A stretch of DNA of 10,378 nt from Alphaproteobacteria bacterium (GTDB lineage Bacteria; Pseudomonadota; Alphaproteobacteria; SMXP01): positions 1 to 10,378 of the forward strand of contig JAJFIM010000183.1 of NCBI GenBank assembly GCA_021774995.1, written 5' to 3'. How positions within the stretch are numbered: position 1 is the first letter of the stretch; each line of letters starts with the position of its first letter. A model generated the notes under the pieces. That model worked only from the letters and a program-made list of their open reading frames with translations, made no database searches and was not told where the DNA came from. Shown here piece after piece: positions 1-6,545 of the stretch. The position numbers were made by a program, and so were the translations under genes.

Positions 1-596
1 GTGGCCCGCGCGGCGGGATGATCCTCACCAATGACGAGGCGTTGGCCAAGAAGATCAATTCGGCAATCTTTCCCGGACTTCAAGGCGGGCCGCTTATGCA
101 TGTGATCGCCGCCAAGGCGGTGGCGTTCCACGAAGCCTTACAGCCTGATTTCAAGCGTTACGCCCAGGCGGTGATTGACAACGCCAAAGCGCTGGCGAAA
201 ACGCTTTCCGAGGGCGGCCTTGATGTCGTGTCGGGCGGCACCGATACGCATTTGGCGCTTATAGATTTGCGGCCCATGGGTCTCACCGGCAAGGCGGCTG
301 AGGCAAGCTTAGAGCGGACCGGAATCACCTGTAACAAAAACGCCGTGCCGTTTGATCCTGAAAAACCCTTCGTGACTTCAGGCATTCGCGTGGGGTCGCC
401 GGCGGGGACGACGCGCGGATTCGGCGTAAAGGAATTCACGGAGATTGGCAAATTGATGATCGAAGTGTTAAACGGTCTGGCCAAAAACGAGCAAGGCGAT
501 GCGCAGGTCGAAGCCTCAGTCCAAAGGCAAGTGATCGATCTTTGCCAGCGTTTCCCGATCTATCCGAATCTCATGAATTCATCAAAAGGGAGTTGA
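1..596 (+). CDS. glyA: Serine hydroxymethyltransferase, C-terminal part (5' end outside window)
   Basis: This is the last ~198 codons of a PLP enzyme that converts serine and tetrahydrofolate to glycine and 5,10-methylene-tetrahydrofolate in the cytosol, the main source of one-carbon units. The frame is open from position 3 and begins with GPRGG, the segment just after the PLP-binding lysine in the family motif HKTLRGPRGG, so the catalytic lysine lies only a few codons outside the window. The motif SGIRVGSPAGTTRGFG near positions 380-427 contains the arginine that, in this family, binds the substrate carboxylate. Full-length family members have about 415-430 residues, so roughly half the protein is visible. 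The stop is at 594-596, 6 nt before nrdR, which implies co-transcription. The first ATG in the window (18) is internal and is not the true start. Confidence 0.97.
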   Translation, partial: GPRGGMILTNDEALAKKINSAIFPGLQGGPLMHVIAAKAVAFHEALQPDFKRYAQAVIDNAKALAKTLSEGGLDVVSGGTDTHLALIDLRPMGLTGKAAEASLERTGITCNKNAVPFDPEKPFVTSGIRVGSPAGTTRGFGVKEFTEIGKLMIEVLNGLAKNEQGDAQVEASVQRQVIDLCQRFPIYPNLMNSSKGS

Positions 597-602
597 GGAG
601 AG

Positions 603-1058
603 ATGCGCTGTCCCTTTTGCGGAAATGAAGACACGCAGGTCAAAGATTCCCGCTCGGCCGAAGACAACGCCGCGATACGCCGCCGCAGGCTTTGCACGGC
701 GTGCGGCGCGCGGTTCACGACCTTTGAACGAGTTCAGTTGCGCGAATTGATGGTGATCAAATCAAACGGGAAGCGAGTGGCTTTTGAGCGGGAAAAACTC
801 ATGCGTTCGGTTCAAATTGCTTTGCGGAAACGGCCGGTGGAACCTGAGCGAATTGAACGCATGGTGTCTGGTCTTGTGCGGCGATTGGAGAGCATGGGAG
901 AGCCGGATATACCCTCCAGCGTCGTGGGAGAGATGGTGATGGAAGGCTTAGGCACGCTTGATGACGTTGCCTATGTCCGTTACGCCTCGGTCTATAAAAA
1001 CTTTCGCGAGGCCCGCGATTTTGAGCAATTTTTGGGCCGCTTAAGTGACCCGGAATAA
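603..1058 (+). CDS. nrdR: Transcriptional repressor NrdR
   Basis: NrdR is a nucleotide-sensing repressor of ribonucleotide reductase operons. The 151-residue protein has the normal family length. Its N-terminal zinc ribbon shows the four cysteines as CPFC (C3, C6) and CTAC (C31, C34), with a basic RRRR stretch between them. An ATP-cone domain follows from about residue 50 to 140, starting VIKSNGKRVAFEREKL, the part that binds ATP or dATP in the family. The ATG at 603 is preceded by GAGGAG, which overlaps the end of glyA, so translation is closely linked to glyA. The glyA-nrdR pair is typical of Alphaproteobacteria. I did not identify an NrdR box in the window, so its targets probably lie elsewhere. 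The usual next gene in this group, ribD, is missing. Confidence 0.97.
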   Translation: MRCPFCGNEDTQVKDSRSAEDNAAIRRRRLCTACGARFTTFERVQLRELMVIKSNGKRVAFEREKLMRSVQIALRKRPVEPERIERMVSGLVRRLESMGEPDIPSSVVGEMVMEGLGTLDDVAYVRYASVYKNFREARDFEQFLGRLSDPE

Positions 1059-1100
1059 ACTGGGCGCTTCAAGTGCCGGTATTTTAGGAAAAGTATTTAC

Positions 1101-1607
1101 ATGAGCAAATCCGCTCGCAATACAGTATTGGCGCGCAGCGCAGCGCGACTGGCGTGCGTGCAGGCGCTCTACCAAATGGAGATCAGCGGCGGAGACGTCA
1201 ATGACGTCGTGGTGGAGTTTACTGCATACCGTTTTGAGGAAGAAGAGAAAAACAGTCAATACACTGATGTAAAGTATTTTTCTATTCTTACCCATGGCGT
1301 TATCGCGTCTCAAGTAAAAATCGATAACATAATAGAATCTGCGCTGGCGACGGGGTGGACTCTGGCCCGGCTTGACAGCACGTTACGCGCGCTATTGCGA
1401 TCGGCGGCATTCGAGCTCCTCGACCGACCGGATATTCCGGCGCGCGTTGTTATCAATGAATATGTTGATATTGCCCACGCTTTTTTTGACGCGGTTGAAC
1501 CTGCTTTTGTCAACGGCGTTCTGGATCGCCTGGCCCATGAAACCCGCGCGGATGAATTTCGCGCGCAGCAAGAGTCGGATGATGACGTCTCCGCACCACA
1601 AAGCTGA
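1101..1607 (+). CDS. nusB: Transcription antitermination factor NusB
   Basis: NusB binds boxA RNA together with NusE (ribosomal protein S10) and takes part in processive antitermination on rRNA operons. The 168-residue protein is all-helical in character and shows the family segments: ARLACVQALYQME near residues 15-27, the central RLDSTLRALLRSAAFEL near 90-106, and VVINEYVDIAHAFFD...FVNGVLDRLA near 116-144. The tail from about 150 is acidic and polar and is probably disordered. An AGGA at 1086-1089 lies 11 nt before the ATG, a rather long spacing. The gene begins 42 nt after nrdR and ends 34 nt before thiL. In many Alphaproteobacteria nusB follows ribH; here it follows nrdR directly. Confidence 0.96.
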   Translation: MSKSARNTVLARSAARLACVQALYQMEISGGDVNDVVVEFTAYRFEEEEKNSQYTDVKYFSILTHGVIASQVKIDNIIESALATGWTLARLDSTLRALLRSAAFELLDRPDIPARVVINEYVDIAHAFFDAVEPAFVNGVLDRLAHETRADEFRAQQESDDDVSAPQS

Positions 1608-1641
1608 AAACCGCCCGCGCCCGGCTCATGCGGGGGGAGCA

Positions 1642-2616
1642 ATGCGCAGCGAGTTTGCGATCATAGAAAAATATTTTGCGCCTCTCACACAAGGCGATCC
1701 GCGCGCTTTTGGGCTTAAAGACGATGCGGCCGTCTTGCGCCCCTCTCCCGGCATGGACCTAATAGTGACAACTGACGGCATGGTTTCCGGCGTGCATTTT
1801 TTACCCGGTGATCCCCCTGAAGATATTGCGCGCAAACTCCTGCGCGTCAACTTGTCCGATTTGGCGGCCAAGGGCGGTGAACCTCTTTCTTACGTTCTCA
1901 CCTGCGCGTGGCCGCGGGATATCAGCCTGAAGTGGATTGAGCGTTTTGCGCAAGGGCTGAAAGCGGATCAATTGCAGTTTGGCTTGCACCTCATTGGCGG
2001 CGATACGATGGCGACGGACGGGCCGTTAACGTTGAGCCTGACCGCTTTTGGCCACGCGCCGGAAAACCAGATGATCCGGCGCGGCGGCGCGCGGGCCGGT
2101 GATTTGGTGTGTGTTTCGGGCGCCATTGGCGACGGGGCGGCGGGGCTGCGCGTTGCCCGGGGCGACGCGATCGAAATTGACGGGGCGGACCGGGAATATT
2201 TGATCCGGCGCTATCGCCTCCCTGAGCCCCGGCTTGGTTTAGGCCGGGCGTTACGCGGGGCCGCGCGCGCCTGTGCGGATGTTTCCGATGGCGTGCTGGC
2301 GGATGCGGTTCATATCGGCGCGGCGTCAGGGGTGCGGCTGGTCCTGCAAGCGGCGGCCATACCGATATCAACTCCGGCGCGGCGCACCGGTCTGCATCGG
2401 ATAGAGCTGATTACTGGCGGCGATGATTACGAACTTCTTTTCACGCTTGAGGCGGACGCGGAAGAGGACCTCTCTAAAATGTCCGAGGAAACAGACACAG
2501 CGCTCAGCGTTATCGGCCGGGTTGAAGCTGTGAAGGGGGCAGAGCCGGGCGCGTGTCTGATTGATGAAGAGGGGCGGGAAATTAAGATCGCCAATACAGG
2601 GTATCAGCATTTTTAG
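1642..2616 (+). CDS. thiL: Thiamine-monophosphate kinase ThiL
   Basis: ThiL phosphorylates thiamine monophosphate to thiamine pyrophosphate with ATP, the last step of the cofactor pathway. The 324-residue product matches the usual length of about 325. Motifs in order: LKDDAAVL (25-32), TTDGMVSGVHF (43-53), VNLSDLAAKGG (69-79), IGGDTM (118-123), ADVSDGVLAD (212-221) and ITGGDDYELLF (257-267). These acidic motifs bind Mg-ATP and substrate in the PurM/ThiL fold. I chose the ATG at 1642 because MRSEFAIIEKYFAPL is the usual ThiL N-terminus and a G-rich Shine-Dalgarno (1632-1639) lies just before it. In-frame ATGs at 1579 and 1582 would overlap the end of nusB and add about 20 unlikely residues. 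The nusB-thiL order is conserved in Alphaproteobacteria. No TPP riboswitch is seen upstream; expression probably comes from the operon promoter. Confidence 0.96.
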   Translation: MRSEFAIIEKYFAPLTQGDPRAFGLKDDAAVLRPSPGMDLIVTTDGMVSGVHFLPGDPPEDIARKLLRVNLSDLAAKGGEPLSYVLTCAWPRDISLKWIERFAQGLKADQLQFGLHLIGGDTMATDGPLTLSLTAFGHAPENQMIRRGGARAGDLVCVSGAIGDGAAGLRVARGDAIEIDGADREYLIRRYRLPEPRLGLGRALRGAARACADVSDGVLADAVHIGAASGVRLVLQAAAIPISTPARRTGLHRIELITGGDDYELLFTLEADAEEDLSKMSEETDTALSVIGRVEAVKGAEPGACLIDEEGREIKIANTGYQHF

Positions 2617-2632
2617 AATGAGGCGGCTTCAC

Positions 2633-3658
2633 TCACGTGTAAAGTCCAATCAGTTCAAAGGTCTTGCCGCCCATTCCTTCTTTGAAGGAGGTGACGCCTT
2701 GCGCCGCTTCCGGATTGATGCCGCCCAAATCAAAGTCTTCTATGCCCATCTCTTTTAATTTCATCATGGCGCGCCAGAGCAACAGGTGATGCGCGCTCAC
2801 TTTACGGCCTTCAGGGGACGTGTAGCCAATCTGATATGTGGCGGATTTGCCGTGCAACAGCACTAAAATACTGGCGATGGGCTCGCCGCCCAACACGGCC
2901 CGCAACATCAAAACCTGGTTTTTAGGGCGGGATAAAACAACGAGGGATTTGACAATATCAACCGAAGGTCCGGGGTAACGGCGCGCGCGGCGGTCAGCCT
3001 CGTAATTTTTAAGCAGCCACGCCAGATGATCGGATTTGTTATTGTCCTCCACGCGCATGACGACGCGTTCGGCGCTGTTCAGGTGGTTGCGCCAATTTCG
3101 TTTAAGATTTTGGCGTATGATATTGGCGTCGGGTTTGAGATCCACCCAGATTGATTGCAGTCCACGCGCTTTGTGGCGAAAACCCAGTTGATCCAGTTTC
3201 AGTTTCAGCGGTTCATCAAGGAGCACTTCGGGCATGAAGCGGCGGGACCGGCCAAAACCGCGCGGAAAGTTTTGCGCGAATGCGTTAAAAAAGGCATCCC
3301 ATGTGGCGCGCGCTACAGGCGCATTAAACCACAATGGGCCACGGTCCAGGATGACGACGTGGAACAGTCGGAAAAACTTAATCTCTTGAATTTGCAGCAG
3401 GCCGAGTTCTTTTTCCCCATCCATTATGAGACCGAAACGCGTCATTTTGTGTTCAATGGCCCGCATGGTTTGCGCATAAGGCCATGTCTGGATGAGATTG
3501 GACCGGGGAATGCGCGCGAGGCGCTTTTCCCATTCCTCCACCGTGCATGTATTCCAGGCTAAGCTTAATTTGAGTGGAGTCGCTGTTTGTTTGTCAACGG
3601 GCGGGGAAGAGGGCGTGGCCAGCGCTTCGTCATGCGCCAGGGGCTCTTTTTTTGCCAT
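2633..3658 (-). CDS. FemAB/GNAT-like aminoacyl- or acyltransferase
   Basis: The 341-residue product resembles the FemAB/BioF2-like GNAT proteins. Family members transfer amino acids from aminoacyl-tRNA to peptidoglycan or acyl groups to envelope or lipid substrates; the substrate here is unknown. Visible marks: NLIQTWPYAQTM (54-65) in the first GNAT-like half, then RNWRNHLNSAER (187-198), the AVLGGEPIASILVL strand pair (254-267), and the C-terminal DFDLGGINPE...SFKEGMGG (309-331), the most typical FemAB signature. The first ~30 residues are polar and probably flexible; there is no signal peptide or membrane segment. The start is uncertain: this ATG follows a weak GAGA, while an in-frame ATG at 3670 and a GTG at 3694 are also possible and have no better ribosome site. 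The stop lies 16 nt from that of thiL, in convergent orientation. It may share a transcript with the acyltransferase gene upstream. Confidence 0.82.
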   Translation of the reverse strand: MAKKEPLAHDEALATPSSPPVDKQTATPLKLSLAWNTCTVEEWEKRLARIPRSNLIQTWPYAQTMRAIEHKMTRFGLIMDGEKELGLLQIQEIKFFRLFHVVILDRGPLWFNAPVARATWDAFFNAFAQNFPRGFGRSRRFMPEVLLDEPLKLKLDQLGFRHKARGLQSIWVDLKPDANIIRQNLKRNWRNHLNSAERVVMRVEDNNKSDHLAWLLKNYEADRRARRYPGPSVDIVKSLVVLSRPKNQVLMLRAVLGGEPIASILVLLHGKSATYQIGYTSPEGRKVSAHHLLLWRAMMKLKEMGIEDFDLGGINPEAAQGVTSFKEGMGGKTFELIGLYT

Positions 3659-3751
3659 AGAATTTCTCATAAATATCTGAGCCGCCCGAATCACTGTGAG
3701 AAACGCCCAGTATACTCAATGATGGAGGTGAGAGCCTGCGCTAAATTGAAG

Positions 3752-5737
3752 TTATTCAGGGGTTTTGCGCGCACTTTGGACTAAAGGAGTGGGCGCAGGA
3801 AAGCCGGCTTTTATGAGCGCCTCGCCATAGACGTCGGCAATGCGCTCTCCCAGATAAGAGGCGAAACCCAATGAAAGGTGGTGCCGATCGTAAAAGGCGG
3901 GTTCGCCATGCGCTTCAACCTGGCAGGATTCGAGCCCACCGCCGGAGCAAAGTAACCGCGTTTTGTCAATGTAAAGATAATCAATCTCGTTGTCTTCTTT
4001 TATTTGGGAATTATTTTGTTCGTTAAAGGGGCTGTAAGAGATAAAACGCGGATCTTTACAGGCATTGAAAGAGTAAAATCGATTATACAGTTCTGAACAT
4101 TCGCGCCGGGTATTGATGTACCCGCCTAGCACCACGACTTGAAAATTTGTATTTATGCTTTTTAAATAACGAAGGATGCGCCATGTCATTCTCTGGTTTT
4201 TTGCGAATGGTATATTTGCGCTATAGATAAGGCCATCAAGAGAAGAAATAAAAACTTCATCATTAAGCAGAGCGACGCGCTGGGCGCAATCACGATCATT
4301 TATTTTTGAGAATGGACCGGAGTCATTGAATTGCACATCGCATCGGTTGAAAGTCCCAAAAGAAATCAGATTGACGGCCGGATTGTTTTTATAAACAGTG
4401 GTGAAGGCATTGTAGCCGTCAGGTTCATGGGAGTTTCCAATGACAAGAATTTGTTGCGATTTGTTGACGTCGCAATAAGTCGGATCATCAAGGCGTGTTA
4501 GATTACAGCCCTTTGAGGTGAATTCAAACCGCCGTTTTTTTCCTTCATTCACGGTTGTTGCCGTTAAAGCATTCGGTTGCCGCCAGGACCAGCCGGAAGA
4601 TGCTCCAATTTGAATTCCAATCAGACCAGACACCGCCATCACGCTCAGGCTCGCCAGAACAAATGATTTTTGCGGAGCGGGGTTGGTTCGCGTTGGCGCA
4701 TTTTTACGAAATGGCTTCTCAACAAAGAAATACATCAATGTGGCGAGAGAGGCCACCACCGCTAAAAGGGTGATTTTCTCAATTCCTGTGATGGGCTCAA
4801 AGCTGTAATATTCATAGAAAATGAGAACCGGCCAATGCACGAGATACAAGGAATAACTGATCAGCCCTATTCCCACCGAAACAGGGTTTGTCAGCACCTG
4901 ACCGATAAACCGGGACTCCTTGCTTATGATCACAAAAAATGCGCCGAGGCAGGGAACCAGCGCGTAATAATACGGAAAAATGAGTTTGTCGGAGAATGCA
5001 AAAGTTGAGTAACCAATCAAAAGAAGCCCGGCGCTCATTCCCAGTTCCTGAAACAAACGTTTTGAGGCTATAAGGGGCGCAGCGAATATGGCGAGCGCGC
5101 CTATGGTGAATTCGAATACGCGAAATGGCGTGAGGTAAAAAATTGTTGAAGAAAAATCTACGTCAAAATTACCAAGGACCCAGATGTAGTTTATCGCAAG
5201 GCTCGCAATCCCAAGCATGATGAATATGAGTGGCAACAACTGACGGTTGGATTTAAGCGTGATAAACCAAAGGAGGGCAGGCCAGAAAAGATAAAACTGC
5301 TCTTCCACGCTAAGCGACCACGTATGGAGCAGTGGCTTGAGATGGGCATTGACGTCAAAATAGCCGCTTTCAGTCCAGAAAAATATATTGGATACTGAAA
5401 ATATGGCGGCTGAGAGTGAACCGCCAAATTTTTGAAATTGCTCCGGCGAAAATAACACCGCCGCAACAATTAAGCTTGAAGAAAATGTGGCGAGCATGGC
5501 TGGGAATAGTCGGCGCATACGGCGAATGTAAAACCGTTTAAATTGAAAGCCGCCCGCGCCTTTAATTTCGTCTAAGATCACACGGGTGATCAGATAGCCG
5601 CTGATCACGAAAAAAACGTCAACGCCAATATATCCCCCGCCGAACGCCGCGTAGCCAAAATGATAAAAAACAACGCTTAAAACGGCCACAGCCCGCAGGC
5701 CATCCACGTGTCGCTGATATTTGCCTGTTTTTGACAT
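3752..5737 (-). CDS. OafA/YrhL-type membrane O-acyltransferase with C-terminal SGNH domain
   Basis: The 661-residue protein has two parts. Residues ~8-345 form a multi-pass acyltransferase-3 domain, with RHVDGLRAVAVLSV (9-22), FFVISGYLIT (42-51), FYIRRMRRLFPA (69-80) and LLHTWSLSVEEQFYLFWP (136-153); H138 and the nearby acidic residues are family-conserved. About ten hydrophobic segments end near residue 375. Residues ~425-640 look like a periplasmic SGNH hydrolase-like domain: the nucleophile block is GNSH (434-437, S436) and the distal block is DRHHLS (617-622, with D617 and H620 as likely triad partners). Members of this fused type O-acetylate lipopolysaccharide O-antigen, exopolysaccharide or peptidoglycan; the substrate cannot be told here. 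The ATG has only a weak GGA upstream and is preceded by AT-rich DNA. It lies 57-93 nt upstream of the FemAB-like gene on the same strand, so both may act in envelope modification. Confidence 0.92.
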   Translation of the reverse strand: MSKTGKYQRHVDGLRAVAVLSVVFYHFGYAAFGGGYIGVDVFFVISGYLITRVILDEIKGAGGFQFKRFYIRRMRRLFPAMLATFSSSLIVAAVLFSPEQFQKFGGSLSAAIFSVSNIFFWTESGYFDVNAHLKPLLHTWSLSVEEQFYLFWPALLWFITLKSNRQLLPLIFIMLGIASLAINYIWVLGNFDVDFSSTIFYLTPFRVFEFTIGALAIFAAPLIASKRLFQELGMSAGLLLIGYSTFAFSDKLIFPYYYALVPCLGAFFVIISKESRFIGQVLTNPVSVGIGLISYSLYLVHWPVLIFYEYYSFEPITGIEKITLLAVVASLATLMYFFVEKPFRKNAPTRTNPAPQKSFVLASLSVMAVSGLIGIQIGASSGWSWRQPNALTATTVNEGKKRRFEFTSKGCNLTRLDDPTYCDVNKSQQILVIGNSHEPDGYNAFTTVYKNNPAVNLISFGTFNRCDVQFNDSGPFSKINDRDCAQRVALLNDEVFISSLDGLIYSANIPFAKNQRMTWRILRYLKSINTNFQVVVLGGYINTRRECSELYNRFYSFNACKDPRFISYSPFNEQNNSQIKEDNEIDYLYIDKTRLLCSGGGLESCQVEAHGEPAFYDRHHLSLGFASYLGERIADVYGEALIKAGFPAPTPLVQSARKTPE

Positions 5738-6066
5738 TTTGGTAAATCCGTTAAAAACAAAGCTTTAAAAACTATTTGCAGGGAATGTGCCTGCTCTGGA
5801 CACGCTAAGCAAGTGGTCCAGAATGAGGCCATTTGAACTCAATATTGGTCGCAGCTAAATACATGGCGCCGCGCGAAATAGGAGTGCGTTTAATTGCAGG
5901 TCGGGCAAAGTTTGTTTTCAATTTAATTCGGCTAGTTTAATTTTAGCAACTGCAATGTGGGTGTAAATTATCTATTTAGCGTGACCTCGAGTTAGCTAAA
6001 ATATACTTTCCGAACTTGCGCAGAAGGCTATATTTATTCAGAAAAGATTTATTACTTTGACTTCTG

Positions 6067-6105
6067 CCCGCGTAATGCTTGCGAGTTGCGCAATCATTAC
6101 GCGGG
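6067..6105. repeat. Perfect 11-bp inverted repeat with nested 5-bp stem
   Basis: CCCGCGTAATG (6067-6077) pairs exactly with CATTACGCGGG (6095-6105). Inside, after one mismatch, TTGCG (6079-6083) pairs with CGCAA (6089-6093) around the loop AGTTG. The whole is one long cruciform or RNA hairpin of 16 pairs. There is no T-run on either side, so it is not a standard intrinsic terminator in either direction. It could be an operator, a transcribed structured RNA or a dispersed genomic repeat. Confidence 0.75.
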
Positions 6106-6126
6106 GGACTAAGGAGGTGTTTGAGG

Positions 6127-6225
6127 TGACTGATGCGCCCTAGATTTGTAGAGATCTTGCTTCCATATTTTCCAAGCAAGGCGTCTACAAATCTAGGGGC
6201 GTATCAACTAATCTCCTGACTGATG
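6127..6225. repeat. 9-bp direct repeat TGACTGATG bracketing the long inverted repeat
   Basis: Exact copies stand at 6127-6135 and 6217-6225, 90 bp apart. Their placement around a palindrome is what a target-site duplication of a small non-autonomous element would look like. The inverted repeat stops about 10 bp short of the right copy and overlaps the left one, so the fit is imperfect. Confidence 0.45.
6131..6206. repeat. Long imperfect inverted repeat (~32-bp arms, 11-nt loop)
   Basis: The left arm 6131-6162 starts TGATGCGCCC and contains TAGATTTGTAGA. The right arm 6174-6206 contains TCTACAAATCTA and ends GGGGCGTATCA. The arms match almost throughout, with a single-base insertion and a few mismatches, around the loop CCATATTTTCC. 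The match weakly continues outward on both sides. A 9-bp direct repeat, TGACTGATG, occurs at 6127-6135 and 6217-6225, overlapping the left end and lying just beyond the right end. This looks like a small palindromic repeat element or MITE, or a structured transcript; I do not recognise its family. Confidence 0.7.
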
Positions 6226-6268
6226 GTTACCCTAATTTGTATTTATTGGCCGATGAAGTACACCTGCC

Positions 6269-6290
6269 TGTTATCCCAATGTTACCCTGA
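6269..6290 (+). promoter_or_regulatory. Two degenerate 11-bp integrase arm-type repeats left of the att core
   Basis: TGTTATCCCAA (6269-6279) and TGTTACCCTGA (6280-6290) lie head to tail with an 11-bp period. They match the unit and the period of the four repeats right before the integrase (6502-6545). A single related GGTTACCCT lies at 6225-6233. By analogy with arm-type binding sites of tyrosine integrases they are probably integrase contacts, here on the side of the tRNA fragment that should be plain chromosome. Confidence 0.5.
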
Positions 6291-6297
6291 AAATAAA

Positions 6298-6328
6298 TAA
6301 GGGTTAGCCTCATTTCAGCTAACCCTTA
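6298..6328 (-). terminator. Intrinsic terminator facing left, downstream of the tRNA-Asn fragment
   Basis: An 11-bp perfect stem, TAAGGGTTAGC (6298-6308) with GCTAACCCTTA (6318-6328), encloses a 9-nt loop. Read on the minus strand it is followed by TTTATTTTC, as expected for a rho-independent terminator. It begins 9 nt after the CCA of the tRNA fragment. It is therefore most likely the original terminator of the tRNA-Asn gene, left in place when the element inserted. Confidence 0.7.
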
Positions 6329-6337
6329 GAAAAAAAA

Positions 6338-6387
6338 TGGCTCCCCGGGCCGGACTCGAACCAGCGACAAAGCGGTTAACAGCCGCT
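6338..6387 (-). tRNA. 3' fragment of tRNA-Asn(GTT): att site of the element
   Basis: Read on the minus strand, this 50-nt piece gives the anticodon stem-loop AGCGG-CTGTTAA-CCGCT (anticodon GTT, bases 6380-6378), a short variable region, the T arm GCTGG-TTCGAGT-CCGGC, the 3' acceptor strand CCGGGGA, the discriminator G and an encoded CCA (6340-6338). The D arm and 5' acceptor strand are missing: the bases beyond 6387 (TATACC, plus strand) do not fit a tRNA. It is therefore not a working gene. It is the displaced 3' copy left when an element integrated into tRNA-Asn, and the break at the 5' edge of the anticodon stem suggests crossover around the anticodon loop. An intact tRNA-Asn should lie at the other end of the element, to the right. 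Confidence 0.88.
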
Positions 6388-6483
6388 ATACCTTGAAACA
6401 ACATGGACCACATGGCATATATGAAATGGCAGGGAACCAAGTAAAATACTAATAATTATGGTTTCATAATATTTCATGCTGTT

Positions 6484-6489
6484 TATACT
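6484..6489 (+). promoter_or_regulatory. Possible -10 element of the integrase promoter
   Basis: TATACT differs from the consensus at one base and lies 75 nt before the integrase start. GTTTCA, 17 nt upstream (6461-6466), is at best a weak -35. The 11-bp repeats begin 13 nt downstream, so integrase bound to them would cover the start site and could repress its own gene. This is inference from position only. Confidence 0.3.
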
Positions 6490-6501
6490 GTAGCTGTTAT
6501 T

Positions 6502-6545
6502 TGTTACCCCAGTGTTACCCCAGTGTTACCCCGGTGTTACCCCGG
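6502..6545 (+). repeat. Four tandem 11-bp repeats upstream of the integrase
   Basis: TGTTACCCCAG occurs twice (6502-6512, 6513-6523) and TGTTACCCCGG twice (6524-6534, 6535-6545) with no spacer. The period of 11 bp, about one helical turn, would put all copies on the same face of the DNA. The position between att core and integrase gene suits arm-type binding sites for the N-terminal domain of the integrase and possible autoregulation. The last copy ends 18 bp before the integrase ATG. Confidence 0.85.

Noticed and set aside
1608..1641. TPP riboswitch before thiL
   Set aside because: Only 34 nt separate nusB and thiL and no THI-box-like sequence is present.
1991..2371. 126-codon minus-strand frame opposite thiL
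   Set aside because: Pro/Arg-rich shadow of a conserved ThiL reading frame in GC-rich DNA.
3155..3562. 135-codon plus-strand frame opposite the FemAB-like gene
   Set aside because: The minus-strand frame has clear family motifs across this stretch; the plus frame has none and no ribosome site.
5796..5821. Possible insertion-sequence end or operator (CTGGACAC/GTGGTCCAG)
   Set aside because: A single short bulged hairpin with no transposase remnant or partner repeat nearby is too little to call a mobile element.
5976..6179. 67-codon minus-strand frame in the intergenic block
   Set aside because: It runs through both inverted repeats, has no recognisable motif and no convincing ribosome site; the repeats explain the sequence better.
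6338..6420. Complete tRNA-Asn gene
   Set aside because: The D arm and 5' acceptor strand are absent beyond 6387, so only a 3' fragment is supported.
6502..6545. CRISPR-like short repeat array
   Set aside because: The units are 11 bp and directly joined, with no spacers; they fit integrase arm sites.
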